A stretch of DNA of 64,000 nucleotides from Sweltsa coloradensis (Eukaryota; Arthropoda; Insecta; Plecoptera; Chloroperlidae). The notes below the pieces were generated by a model that was not told the DNA's origin, searched no databases, and worked only from the letters and a program-made list of their open reading frames with translations. The stretch is taken from assembly GCA_024449915.1 (NCBI GenBank), contig JAMZAV010000356.1, positions 186,001 to 250,000 on the forward strand, in the 5' to 3' direction. A program made the translations under genes and the position numbers. Each line of letters begins with the position of its first letter. Position 1 is the first letter of the stretch. This document shows, piece by piece, positions 22,842 through 34,750 of this stretch.

Positions 22842-23697
22842 GGGAGCACGCCACTGAAAATACTGACAAAACAACCCTTTGACCTGTTATTTTTTATTAC
22901 TTTTTTTAACTCTTAAAGTATTATACCATTTGAATTATACTTACATCAATGGGCTAACACGCCTCCATTTAATTAAAAATATTTTTTTAAAGTTATTGCG
23001 TGCACGGAAATGCGGTTTTGTTTTGCCATTTTCTATACGTATATTTAGTAAGTCAGGGCCTATAACTCTATCAATGTATTAATTATTTGCTAACTTATTG
23101 ATAAAGTTAATTACTTTTATGAAACCTGTGGAGTAGATAGTTCTTACATACCTGGGAGAGCAATATTACCATAATAATACAAAATTATGATAATTTCATG
23201 TAAAAAATCTGTATTAACCATTTTGTCGGATAATATTTTTAGGACACTTTTCGAACTTTAAAAACTATCTTCTCCTGAACCACTTGTCCGAATGGGCTTA
23301 TTTTTATTCTGTACATGCGTTTTAAGATATATTCATAACTTTGGCTAAAATATAATATCAAACTGCTATTTGAACTGTAATTAATAAAATTTATTATTCA
23401 AAATGCATACAATTAGCCAAAAAATAAAAACAAAACAAAACCCATACACGTCTTTGGTTATATCAAAACAATAAAAATGCAAAATTTCACAACAATCTGT
23501 CCAAAAGGAAAAAATATTTATCTTTTCTACTAAAGAGCTTAAACAACAATGGAAAAGTCAAAGGGGGCATAATATAAGCATCCAAAAAACTAAAATTCAT
23601 TTGATCATTTTTTTAAAGTTGTTTCCATTGCCCACACAAAACATTGTGTTTTTAGCACAAAAACTGTGGGTTTTGGCTTTTTCACTGGAGTGTTCCC
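22842..23697. mobile_element. TTAA-flanked DNA element, directly abutting the previous one
   Basis: Ends GGGAGCACGCCACTGAAAA and TTTTTCACTGGAGTGTTCCC are imperfect inverted repeats. The TTAA at 22838-22841 is shared with the preceding element and a second TTAA follows at 23698-23701. No transposase frame was found in about 856 bp. Confidence 0.65.
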
Positions 23698-23822
23698 TTA
23701 ATTAAATCAATACAGTCCATAAATGGGAGAACAAGTTCTTCCATAGGTGTATAACCAAGATAATGACATGAGCTACATGATCAACAGAATGTCAAAGAAA
23801 AAATCAAATACAATCTTATTAA

Positions 23823-24440
23823 AGGGGTATTCACTCGCTTAATCATTCAAACAAACTAGTTATGAATTTACAAAGAAACAAAAAAAAAATTGTTCGACCA
23901 TGAACCCCCCAAAAAATTGTCAAACTTTATTATTATTTTCGAACTAGGTCCTATTGGCACAAATCTTCCATAACATAGGGACGATCTTTATGTCCCGCGT
24001 CTTTGGAGGATTTAGAATAAAAATTATTGGCCATTATTGAGGTGCTCAATAACTTTTTCTGTAAAACCGCTCTATTTTGTTTTGTTATTTGGGTAAGTGG
24101 TTCCGTAAAAAATTGCTAATTACCACGGGCAAGAACGGGTGTGATTTTGGAATGCACATATTTGCGTATTTAAATGTAGATTTGTGCACAGTTTTAAGAT
24201 TAAATATTAAAATATGTTGATTGATACGATGCTCTAGTATATTTGGCACAAACAATTGTAAGGTTAAAGCTAAATTTAAGAAATTGATCAAAACGTCAAC
24301 TTTCACAAATTTCTGTTTCATTTTTTCCCCGTGTAAAATCACAGTTACTGGATATAATTTTTTAAACGGTCATTTTAGTGTAGTATAATGCTGTAGATAA
24401 AGTGGTAAAAAAATGGGGGGGGGGGGTAATAGCCCATTAA
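23823..24440 (-). mobile_element. TTAA-type MITE family E, copy 2
   Basis: Inverted relative to 2174-2825, starting TTAAAGGGGTATT, with the AATGCACATATTTGCG-type middle, and ending at a decayed AGCCCATTAA. Confidence 0.6.
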
Positions 24441-24479
24441 AAATTAAAGTCTTTGGTGGAGGGCTGGGTACGGATAATT

Positions 24480-24692
24480 TTCATTTAAAAACAACGGACC
24501 TCAAGACTCACCAAAAACATTCTGTATCATCCATGTTGAGGGGAAATATCAACAAAATAACGCGTGTCAATCGGAGGTCGTGATCAGGTTTTAGTGTGAG
24601 ACGTGACACACGCACAGACGGACGGACAAAATAGTGTAAGCTATAGTGGAGCTCACTCCCTAATATGTATTTATACTTGTCCATTGCCATTA
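24480..24692. repeat. Interspersed repeat F (ACAGACGGACGGACA family)
   Basis: GTGAGACGTGACACACGCAC followed by AGACGGACGGACA recurs at 45870-46050 and 53940-54055. A diverged repeat of unknown class. Confidence 0.5.
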
Positions 24693-25910
24693 AAGGGGCC
24701 TTAAAAATTTTTTTTTACTAAATATTCTATAGCATTACACTACACTAAAATGACGGTTTAAAAAAATATATCTTGTTACTGTGATGTTACACGATTTTGT
24801 TTTAATTTTTTTAAACAAGAAATTTGTAAAAAGTGGAGTTTTAAGAAATTTCTTAAATTTGCTTTAACCTGCTTCTTTTTTGTTCCACATAGATACTAGA
24901 GCATCGTACCAATCTAAAATGGCCCTTTACAACATCGTGTCTTAAAACTGTGAACAAATATACACTCAAAACGCAAAAATAAGCATTCCAAAATCTTGTC
25001 AATCTCGGTAATCAGCTTATTTTGACTTGACCACTTGCCCAAATTTATAAAAATAAATAAAAGTGGATTCACAGAAATTGCTGTCGAGTATGTCAACAAC
25101 GGATTATATTTTTTTGGATCAAAATCCTCGTCCCAATGTTTGGATGAGCGTAGCGAGCGTAGCGAGCGAAGCGAGCGAAGATTCCATTTCACTACACTGG
25201 AGAAAAAAATCCGGAATGTTTTTTTTTTTTTTCTTCTTTCTGTATTTTTGTCTGTCTGTTAACACGATTCCGGCTAAACCGATACTCCGATTGCGATGAA
25301 ATTTTATGGAGGCCTTCGAAATCTCTGAACTAAGAACTTCCACGTTTCTGAGCGCAATCAAAAATTATTTCTTATGAAAATCGCAATTTTACGATTTTTT
25401 TCGATTTTTAAAAAAATTCTTCGACTTATAACCCTACATGCTTTATCCGATTGTAATGATTTTTTCACAGAACCTTAATTTTATGAATTGATATATTCGT
25501 GTAAAATTTGTGCGCAATCGAATAATTATTTCTTATGAAAATTTCAATACTACGATTTTTTCCTTTTTTAAATTACGATTAATTTAAAAAAATAAGTTAA
25601 TTTTTTATTTAATTTGATTTAATTTAAAAAAAAATTCAGCAAAGTTCTGATTTTTTCACAGAACAACAGAAAATCCGCAAAACACATGGCAGCTCAATTC
25701 ACCAATTACGCTCATCCAACAACGCGGCGGGACTTAAGCGTTTTCCTAGTATTTGTAATGGGAGATTTTTGCCGATGGGACCTAGCTCGAAAAATAATGT
25801 TGGACATTTTTTGTACGGGTTATGGTGGACCAAATAATTTTTCTGCAAGTTTCTTAAATTCATAACTAGTTTGCGTGAATGAAATATATTTTTGAGTTTA
25901 GCTGGCTGTA
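24693..25910 (+). mobile_element. TTAA-type MITE family E, copy 3, split by a family B element
   Basis: 24693-25139 and 25750-25910 are the two halves of one family E copy: AAAATCCTCGTCCCAATG stops at 25139 and GGGAGATTTTTGCCGATGGG resumes after 25757. The insert is the element at 25140-25749, which is therefore younger. Confidence 0.7.
25140..25749 (+). mobile_element. Helentron-like element family B, copy 5, complete ends
   Basis: 5' end TTGGATGAGCG (25140). 3' end CGCTCATCCAAC (the inverted subterminal copy), then a hairpin AACGC..GCGTT and CCTAG (25745-25749). The clean insertion inside a family E copy defines both termini. Confidence 0.75.
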
Positions 25911-26099
25911 AGGACTGCATGGACAAGCGCGAATTAATATTGGTGAGCTTTGCTTCGTTTTGTGCATTTAGGAAAATTATGTTGTTCATATATGCGACGT
26001 ACATTCTCTCACTTGACTGTTCCATGGTCAGTGAAGGTTATCTATGTTGCTGTAAAGAACGTGCCTAAAATAAAATTCTCTACTTTATCATGAAAATGG

Positions 26100-26107
26100 T
26101 TTAAAAG
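26100..26107 (+). promoter_or_regulatory. TATA-like box of gene 1
   Basis: TTTAAAAG lies about 80 bases upstream of the gene 1 start codon. A weak match, chosen by position. Confidence 0.3.
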
Positions 26108-26183
26108 GAGGTCTGAAACGGTGTAAACTTCAGTAGAGAGGAAGATAGCAGTCTGTGAGCACCGCCTTCTAAAAGAAGCTACG

Positions 26184-29100
26184 ATGAAGGTGCTGTGGAC
26201 TCTGGTCTTGGTGGCTGTGGCGCTGGCTGCATCTAGCTGGCAGTGGAGCGAGGCAGCTGCGGTCTCAGCGGTCAACAAACCGGTTTGTACAGTCAGGGTC
26301 ATATATAAATCAAGAGGTCTGAAAGATACCTCTTTCACCGACATCTCGTGGTCAACTCTTGGTGCCTTTATATATATCGCCCTGTGAACTGCATTATCGA
26401 TCGATGGAAGCCCCCTAGACTATTTTGATGTTATTAATATTATTTAGGAGGCTTTGAAAGACTCTTGGTCAACAAAATAGTCAATATCTAGAAGGCAGTC
26501 AGAAGTGAAATACAATTTTATCAAAACAAAAGCATAAAACAAACTTTAGTGGTTTGCAAATAAGACTTGACAGCCAAGATAGAATTATTCGAAATTAATT
26601 AGAAACTAAGGCAAATATAAGATCTAAGGCATAGTCTTAATGCTATGCCTAGGCCAAGGTATCGATATATAATGCTCTCTTTACCTTCCATATTATATTT
26701 CTTCTAGGCTTGATTAAGCGAGCGAAGCGAGCGTTTCCATTTGACTCTGCCGGAAAAATTTGTCACTCGTTTTGTTTTTTTTTGTTTTTTTGTTTGTTTT
26801 TTTTTGTTTGTATGTCTCGCCATAACGTTCGAACGGAGGCTCGGATCGAGTTGAAATTTTGACCATCCGCAAGCTTTGTTCTCGATTGAATGCCATTAGT
26901 TTTGTGGCAAAATCGTTCAAAAAGTTAAAAAGTTACATTAAAGTTAATCCAAAGTTTTTTTTTCAAACTAACCGGCGACAAAATCTGAGATAGCCAAATC
27001 ATTTAGAATGTCCGTCCGGTCACGAATATGTTAATTTTAGTTTGATCCGATAAGTAGTGTAGATGGAAATTACATTATAACAAAAGTAACGTTGCCATGG
27101 CAACGAAAAGACGCGCGAAGTTTCAAATGCACTGCCACCTAGAAGTAATCAAAATACTTTCGAGGAAGCAGTCTATTATTTATCACCAAAGAGTTTAAAT
27201 ATTTTTCCCAATGAGTCAAGGTCCTCTAGATGGCGGTGGATTTTATCCACAAAGTAAAGATTTACATACGGGTTTACCCAAATACCTTGGCAATAATAAA
27301 TAATATGGCCCTGTGGACAGCGAACGTCGCAAATTTTAAAATTTAAAAAAATGTGCATTGTGGGTCTAGCTATAGCACGTGCTCGCTTATCAACGCGTCC
27401 AACTGAGCGTTTCCTAGTAGTTTCTCTGGTGAATAGAGAATTTTTCCTTTGACATTAGCAGCCATGTTTCTTATTTATGTCGAAAATGCAGTTCACAGGG
27501 CGATATAAATAATGGCACCAAGAGTTGACCACGAGATGTCGGTGAAAGAGGGATCTTTCAGACCTCTTGATTTATATATGACCCGGGCTGTACCTGTTCA
27601 TCTTCTGTTTTCACAATCCGACAGAAAAGTATATACATTTTTCTAGTACATAGCCCTCCCTAGTAGAAATATTTGGTTGCCAAGAAGTTACCAACAGGTC
27701 ACCAACTAATATACCAGGTGATCGCCAAAAGAAGCCAAATGGTCGCCAACAGGTCGCCAACTGGTCGTTTTTGTGTCAAAATACTGCATTGCAAAATTGG
27801 TGAACGCTTGGCTGTCATATATTCATTTGAAATTTCGGTGGCGACCCTTGGTTACCGCTTGGCGATCAAAAACAAGCCTTGGTGAACTGTTGGTGACCAC
27901 TTGGCAACCATTTGGCAACCAAATATTTCTCCAAGGTTTTTTTCCATTTAAGTCACACATTGTTTTGTTTGAGTCACTAATAAAATTAGTAACCCTGAAA
28001 TTTCGTGAATGCCCTTTTTCACTAAATGATGCTAAATATGACTGTTGTATTATTTAGTAGAGAAATAAGGCAACAATCACGTTTTAATGCTATTTTAGAG
28101 CCAAATTGGGAACTTTTCTCAATTTCTGTAAGTTTGGGCATTGAAATCAACATTTCTGATTTAACATATTGTTGGCACCATGACAGCTGAAAATATTATT
28201 ATCGAACACGCCTAGCTAATTCCAAACAAGTTAACTTTATGTGGCCTAAATATTTGTTTCTTTGTAATACGTGTTCATTTCGCTGAAGGGTAGTGATTGC
28301 AGTGCTATTTTTATTACAAAATTATGCCTTTACCGTTCATATACAAATCGAGTGAGTAAAATCATTACCAGCAAGGGTGAACGAAGTGCCACAGTAAGAA
28401 GACAACAGTGTAACCTGCCATCTCTGGAATTGTATTTTAAACAAATAGATGTATTGTACATAAAAAAATGCTTTAACAATCTAGTCCACACATGTCCATT
28501 CAAGCGACTACAGTTGCGCTATAGGAGTGTCCAGAGAAACGAGGGTGTAACCCTATCCCCCCCTTTTGCAAGAACATCTGCTTATCAATGTGGTTTCTTT
28601 TACAGAGTAGTTAGTCTCTGGAACACATTACCAGCGCCTGTAAGAGCCTCATCAGTCCCAAAATTCAAAACTTTAGTCAAAGCACGTTTTAAATAACCGA
28701 TGCTCTCCTAACATGGTGATTACTGTTTGAGATTGTTGCATCTACGTAAATCAAAAATTTTAATACCTTAGCTTCATTTTCAAGACATTCACTCACAATA
28801 ATTGCGCACAATAATTAATATACTCTGTTTCACATTCTCAGTTCTGTCAATGTATATACACTGTCTTCAATCAATTTAGTTTTTCTTTCAACTCTTGTGT
28901 ATTTGCAACTAACTTAAAACTTGGCTTATGACCTAGCATTCTCTTGGCTCTGACTGGACATGATTGGACTCTCACAATGTTCTCATCTCATTCATCTAAA
29001 TTTAAATGTAATTTTGTTTTTATTGTATCTCGAATTTTCATATCATTCATTTAGATTTAAACCTAGTGTATTGTAGTTTTATTGTATAGAAAGCAAGCTA

Positions 29101-30812
29101 AGCCATTCTGCCATGGAGCTAACTAGCTCTCTTTAGCTTGCTTAATAAATATGTACTCTGCCAATATAGGTGTGTATATGTCATCTACCACGTTATGTGC
29201 TCTTGGTTTACCTGTGCTGTATATGGTGTGTTACATATATGTATGTGTATTTGTAAAGTTTGGAATTTGTTTGAATAAATAATAATAATAATATATACTG
29301 AAATTGAAGATTTATATAACGAAATGATTATTTTTTTGCTATTTCTCGGGGTTCCTGCAATAATTGCAATTTTGGTAGATGGTTTAAATTTGTGGGCTAT
29401 ACACAATAAATTTTTTTTTAGTTATCTGATGTAAGGTATTAACATGGCACGATGATGATGATTTCCTCTTTATTTGATCAGAGAAGTAAGAAAGTACTGC
29501 ATTTTAGACGCTGAGCTCAGAATCAAGCCTCTTGAATAATATTTAATAATTTAATATTTGACTCCTAGAAAGCAGCGGTGCAGGTCAAGGCGGCATCAAC
29601 AACCACAACAACATCTAAACCGAAGTCTTCGTCGATCTCATCAGCAACAGAAGAGGAGGTAGAAGGAGCAGAACTAAAAGTGAGCATAGCACCTCATTGT
29701 TCGAAAAATGTTCAAATAATAGTTGAATGACGTTTTCACTGAACTTCGGTCAAAATTAGATTTAATATTTATAACACTTTAGTGGATAAACTCTTTATTT
29801 TATTATTAGTAAATTATTTATTAGTAAATACAAAGAAATAGCCTTTTTGTTTTTATCACCTTGTTTTTTGCCAACTTCCATGACTGTGTGAAATGTTAAA
29901 CTTTATCGACTTTGGCTATTGTCTTTGTTTGTTTTGATATACTTTTGATAATATGATTTTTTGTTTTTCACAAAAAACCTGAAGACGGAAATAGTTTCAG
30001 TCATTTCCGAAACGTTGTTATTTATATTATAAAATAAATAGTTTATCCACTAAAGTGTTCTAAATATTATTATGAACTCTTCTAACTTTAAAACTAAATT
30101 ATTAGATTTTATGGAGCAATATTTCGGAAGTTTTCCTTTTAAATCATCATAATTTAAGGTTGTCCCTAAAAACAAAAATCCATATGCTTAAAAATCAATA
30201 ATCACAGTCTTTTGAAAAGACCAAATTATTATTATATTTTTTGTGCATTTATCTTCTATTGCTACTTTTATGAACCATTTTTTGTGCTTAGAATACGATT
30301 TGGATTGCCGATATTTTTATTATAGCTTACATTCACCTTTGACTATACAATTAGGTATTTTGAAATTTAAAGCTTGAGACGGTAAGGTCCTGATTTTTTT
30401 TATTGTTTATGTTTAGTTTCTAATTTCAAACTTTGTTTAACTATTGCTCATTATTTGTTATGAGTTTCCTACTTTGAAAACCAGTTTTATAACTGAATCG
30501 TATAGACGTAAAATTAATTAATAAATATAGAAATAAAATATATTTTTAATCTTACTACTGTCCCCCACTGAAAATATATATCTATTACTTATACAATTAT
30601 TATCATTATTTATTTTTTATTTTATATTAGTATATCTAGATTATTATATTATGAATTATTTTAAATTATATTTTTTCTTGCTCAAATACACTATATTTGA
30701 TTACAAAAGATTTTATCGTCATTTATATAAATATTAACGAGTTCCAGTTGCTTTCATTTATTTCTGTCATACATTATATTGATGTAATAATCATTTATTT
30801 ATTTATTTATTT

Positions 30813-30848
<36 letters not shown>

Positions 30849-33800
30849 TTAATTATTTATTTATTTATTTTATTTATTTTTTATTATTATTATTTTTATA
30901 TTTATTTCATATTTTGTTTATTTTAATATTTATTATTATTTGTTGTTTGTTAATAAAGAAGTATGAATTACGCTAATGTCTAAAAGCAATACTCAAGTTC
31001 TTGTAACATATTGTAAAATTCACACGACTTAATGAACTACGGTAAGCTTTCTTAGCCGTCTACCAAGTGTAAAATGACCATTTATATGCGTAAGTTTCAT
31101 GAGCAATTTGTAAAAGAAAGCATTCTTATCCATTTCAAGCCTAATTTTATTTGGCAGGTTATTTAAACAATCTAGACTTTCGCTGTCCGAATATAATTTT
31201 AGAAAAGAGTTACGGGGTCGTCAACGGCGAGTTAATATACAAATAAATTTAAAAATGTGACGCGTCGAAATTACCTGTTTCCCCATGATTATAACGTATT
31301 TAACCAGTTTTTAATGTGTAATTTGATTTGATGATTTAGAAAGAAGTTTAATATAGACTTGTGACAATACAATGTTAATGAGACATCATCCTCATCTTGC
31401 TTCCAGCAAAATTGTCAAAATGTAACATAATGATTATATTAAAATATATATATATATATATTGCATTATAATATATATATATACTATCATTAACATATTT
31501 GATATACAGCATATTTAAGAAAATTATCATGATCAATATATAATGTGTTAGCATATTATTTTATTTATATTATATTTGTTTTTTTATCCGTTGCTTTTGT
31601 AGGCGCTATGGAACGCTATATGAGTATCTTGATGAAATTAAATGACACACCGGTTACCAACGTGACTTACCACGTGGTACAAACGAAAAAATGGTCTGAA
31701 TATCGATTCGGACCATTTTTTGCGAAGGCCACAGTGGCGCGAGACAGGGGGAAAACGTTCATTTCAGGAACATTAAGGTGGGTGTTTTTTTGGCGGTTTA
31801 ATTTAGGGGGGCAGATACGGTTCGACGGATCCGGCATGGGATGACACGGATGGGGTCGGTTATTTTGGACATTGTTGTGGCCTTTTCAAAGGTGTTACCC
31901 AGTCTAGAATCAGCTTTTTAAATTTTCTAAAAACTAAAGTTACTAAATATACAATACGCAAAATAAATATTGCATAAAGTAAATATCGCGTTATAAAAAC
32001 TTTTTTCAACGGGCGGGACTTAACTATTACTATAGTAAAACTTGACAACTGATATAATAAATATTAATTGATTTACTCAAAAACAGCATTGCTGCCATTT
32101 TACATTGAGGTCTCTAAACCAAATTTCAAAACATACATAAACATAAAACATAATAAAAACAGAACACGTGCAATATAAACATTTCAGTCAACAGTCAATG
32201 TTGACACACAACAACAATAACAAGGCCTTAGATCAATAGTTATGCATATAATGATGAATGTACAATGATTTACGTGATGATAAATATTTAAATTAATTAC
32301 GATATTTAAAAAGTTTTGTTTTTTATTCCATTAACACCATACCAAATATGTTTGTCCCGACCAATATTCAACAACACTGGTTATAGCAATAGCATTGATC
32401 AAAAACTATCTTATTTACAGAAGGGAAAAGCTGTTAAAGAAAAGGTTGTCAAGGTTGAAAGAACAAAGGAAACTAAGGTAAGACCGGTTGAACTATGAGT
32501 TGCCCCCCCCCCCCCCCCCCCCCACTAAAAAGTGAATGTTTTATTTGTATTGTAGGTTTCGGGGAAAGTGTTGGCTCCTGGTCAAGTCGTAAAGGTGAGT
32601 TTTCTCATGTATTTATTTATGTCTCTATTTGCAACAGGCAATGTAGCCCACTAGTGTAAATTTAATAGAGAAGGGAGGAGGGGAAACCCGGTACCGGCAC
32701 ATAGCCTACTCCTACCGAAAAGTACCAAGGGGACCAACGGCTTTACGTCCCATCCGAAAGGACGGTGTAACTTTTGACAGTCATATAGGTTCCTCCACTT
32801 CCGAGCAGACGGCGCCAAGGAGAACGAAGCTGTCACACAAGCTTACGAACCCTAGTCTGCTCTAGCCAGCGATATACGTGTGTTTCAGGGCAGAGCGGCG
32901 ACCCACTCAACCCCTGACCACGCCCGATGTTGCTTAACTTCAGTGTTCGAGTGGGAACTGGTTAAACGACCGCAGCGATGTGATGAACACTCAACTAACA
33001 AACTAAATAGTAAAATATAATGCGGATAGATCAGTAATAGTTCCCTTGATTTTTATGTTAATATGATATATAAGAACTCATCTTACTATACCCAGAAAAA
33101 TTTTCGTTGGTTTAAAAAAAAATGTTTTGAATCTGTTAAAGGAGGTTGTTATAACTGGACCAGGCCCCCAACAAAAGGTAAGATATTGCATCGTTTTGTG
33201 CGAGTCTTGACTATAATCTTAAGGGTATTCAATAGACATTGAAAGAAAACGTGCCACAGATACAATTATTTAAAGTTATTTCTGTTATTTTAATGTTGAT
33301 GTTACAGACAATGACAAGCTTTACACTTTGATCTATTTACATAATATGTTTATAACCTTATCATTATGTACATTGAGGAATCAAAATAACATTCACCACG
33401 CGTTTGTTTCACTTTCAATGTCTGGGGGAACTTGTAGATATAATTATTCTTAATTACGCTTAGAGTGGCAACATTGCTAAATGACACGTTGCCGTGTTTT
33501 AACACAGCCTGGTTTTTCTAGAAACGCTCCAAATTAAATGATACTTTTAAGTATCTACTGCCGATTTTGTGTTGTATTCAACAAAATATATGAAGTAAAA
33601 TTTTAAAAAATGTTCAATGTTATTCAATCGACGTTATTAAAAAAAATAACGAATCACATTTAATTTAAGTTCTAATACTACAGACCACGAAAAACTTGAA
33701 AACTTAATAAATATATTGGCCTTAATAATAAGGTTTAAATGAAATTCCTGGGTCTGTGGAAAATGGTTTCGGAAGAAAATGTCAAATTACGTAGTGTCAT

Positions 33801-34713
33801 GATAGTAACAAGAAATTAAACTTTATAATAGGTGCTATATTATATTGCTTAAACATATATTAATTATTGGAATTTTCACTGTTGAAAACACGTTTTGATT
33901 AAACAAAAGTAATATTTTGACTACATCAGTCCATGATCAGTCCACCAGTCTTCATTGATCAATACAAGGTTAAAAAACACAACAGGCAAGACAAAACATC
34001 TCATTAAGTTGATATGGCTGTTTAACAGGCCTACCAAATTATATTTATCAAAAAATACATATTTTAGAAAATGAAAATTAAAGATGTACAAAACAGGAAA
34101 ATAAAGTTACAGATTGGAGAATGAAATAATACTATTGATGTACTGATGATATTGCCGGAAAAAAACTTTTCCAATGGTTGTGTTTTCATGTTTAGACAAT
34201 TGTGAAGACAGCAGCAAAAGAGAAGCCACAACCTGCACCAAAAACTAAGCCCGAGCCCCAAATCAAAACCTTGAAGACTGCGAAGGTAAAAACCACTGCC
34301 TTCTACATCTTTCAGCTAGTTTCCTCTTTATCTGCCTCTCCATGCAACAGGTTTTGATTGTTAGTCGATCCACTGCCTCCTAGATGTTGCTCGTGGCTCC
34401 ACGACGATCAACATCTAGGAGGCAGTGAGTTGGTCATTCATCCGGTAGAGGCACTGATATATTAGTTCACAATATTTTTTTTTATTTTTTTAAATTTTTT
34501 TTAACAAAATTTTAAAATAAAAATGCAAGCACAAATATAGACAATTTAAATTGTCATCATTAAAACTTTAAGCGTCAGAATGCAAGTTTAAAATATCATT
34601 ACTGAAAATTAATGCTCAAAATAAAAATGATTGTTTTTCAGGGTGCGTCAGTCAATGTTCCAGTGAGTGTGAACCAGACAGTACCATTGAAATCAGCACC
34701 AGTTAAAGGCTAA
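26184..34713 (+). CDS. Gene 1: secreted Lys/Val/Pro-rich protein, seven phase-0 exons
   Basis: Exons: 26184-26282 (33 codons, MKVLWTLVLVAVALAASS signal peptide, likely cleaved after SEA), 29569-29679 (37, Thr/Ser/Lys then an EEEVEGAE acid patch), 32421-32477 (19, KGKAVKEKVVKVERTKETK), 32556-32594 (13, VSGKVLAPGQVVK), 33142-33177 (12, EVVITGPGPQQK), 34196-34285 (30, TAAKEKPQPAPKTKPEPQ) and 34642-34713 (23 plus TAA). Every intron is phase 0 with GT-AG ends, so any internal exon can be skipped without frame loss. The product is 167 residues, very basic, without Cys after the signal and without a known domain. The exon 5 acceptor is weak (TTAAAG; GAG three bases later is an alternative) and the exon 1 donor GTTTGT is weak, with a repeat starting 4 bases on. 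A secreted scaffold or matrix role is inferred. Confidence 0.68.
26287..27593. mobile_element. Long inverted-repeat element in intron 1 of gene 1
   Basis: Arms 26287-26397 and 27485-27593 are inverted copies (roughly 90% by eye; shared GGTCATATATAAATCAAGAG). The left arm begins right after the exon 1 donor. A Helentron-like element lies between the arms. Confidence 0.65.
26714..27417 (+). mobile_element. Helentron-like element family D, copy 1
   Basis: TTAAGCGAGCGAAGCGAGCG start; GAGTTGAAATTTTGACCATC and GTTGCCATGGCAACGAAAAG body. It ends GCTCGCTTATCAACGCG, a hairpin and TTTCCTAG (27414-27417 = CTAG). Confidence 0.65.
27658..27938. mobile_element. Foldback element built from GGTCGCCAAC-type words, copy 1
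   Basis: Ends AAATATTTGGTTGCCAA and TTGGCAACCAAATATTT are inverted repeats. The interior alternates GGTSRCCAAC words on the left half and TTGGYGACC on the right. A related copy in the opposite orientation is at 57147-57480. Confidence 0.65.
27939..28260. other. Intron 1 of gene 1, no further feature
   Basis: AT-rich; nothing coding or repeated was recognised. Confidence 0.4.
28271..29292 (+). pseudogene. 5'-truncated LINE: RT C-terminus plus 3'UTR
   Basis: Open to 28696, with ERSATVRRQQCNLPS, FKRLQLRYRSVQRNEG, AYQCGFFYRVVSLWNTLPAP and KTLVKARFK-stop, the usual FF-R-x-x-x-LWN-x-LP ending of CR1/Jockey-like ORF2. About 590 bp of 3'UTR follows, ending in (AATAAT)n near 29276-29292. It lies in intron 1 of gene 1, same strand. 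Confidence 0.75.
29777..30062. mobile_element. MITE-like element with inverted ends and a hammerhead-like motif
   Basis: Ends AACACTTTAGTGGATAAACT and AGTTTATCCACTAAAGTGTT are exact inverted repeats. Inside, CTGAAGA (29979-29985), stem GGAAAT/ATTTCC and GAAACGTT (30009-30016) follow hammerhead layout with position 7 changed, a tolerated position. It sits between exons 2 and 3 of gene 1. Confidence 0.55.
30063..31602. other. Intron 2 of gene 1: AT-rich with (ATTT)n
   Basis: 30480-30580 carries a scrambled remnant of a SINE S1 end block. 30790-30880 is a long (ATTT)n tract, and 31447-31490 a TATATA tract with a dyad. No exon compatible with the gene's phase-0 scheme was found. Confidence 0.45.
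31603..31777 (+). other. Open, spliced-looking segment of unknown origin
   Basis: A strong pyrimidine tract and TTTTGTAG precede an open stretch reading GAMERYMSILMKLNDTPVTN and FGPFFAKATVARDRGKTF, ending ACATTAAG-GTGGGT. Its phases do not fit gene 1 (phase 0 meets a stop). More GC-rich than its surroundings. It may be an exon of another gene or a captured fragment. Confidence 0.3.
32503..32523 (+). repeat. Poly-C tract just after exon 3 of gene 1
   Basis: About 20 C in a row lie 25 bases past the exon 3 donor and 32 bases before exon 4. The intron is only 78 bp, so the tract makes up a quarter of it. Confidence 0.9.
32608..32985 (-). mobile_element. 5S rRNA-derived SINE (SINE3-like) in intron 4 of gene 1
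   Basis: On the minus strand 32970-32890 reads GAAGTTAAGCAACATCGGGC and continues GGTTGAGTGGGTCGCCGC, a clear 5S rRNA derivative including the internal promoter region. The body carries CGTCCTTTCGGATGGGACGT, a motif found in many animal SINEs, and ends in a TTTATTTAT tract (tail) at 32608-32621. Confidence 0.75.
32986..34195. other. Introns 4 and 5 of gene 1 outside exon 5
   Basis: Exon 5 (33142-33177) is the only coding piece found. The rest is AT-rich without a recognised repeat. Confidence 0.4.
34371..34427. repeat. Perfect 19-bp hairpin in intron 6 of gene 1
   Basis: CACTGCCTCCTAGATGTTG and its exact complement are separated by 19 bases that themselves pair (CGTGG/CCACG). It starts 86 bases after exon 6. 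Confidence 0.8.
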
Positions 34714-34744
34714 ACATACACATTGTCACCTAACAAGTCAACGT

Positions 34745-34750
34745 AATAAA
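34745..34750 (+). terminator. Polyadenylation signal of gene 1
   Basis: AATAAA, 32 bases after the stop codon. Another AATAAA is at about 35225. Confidence 0.55.

Noticed and set aside
32890..32970. 5S rRNA gene
   Set aside because: Only the middle and 3' part match 5S rRNA and the sequence continues into a SINE with an AT-rich tail.
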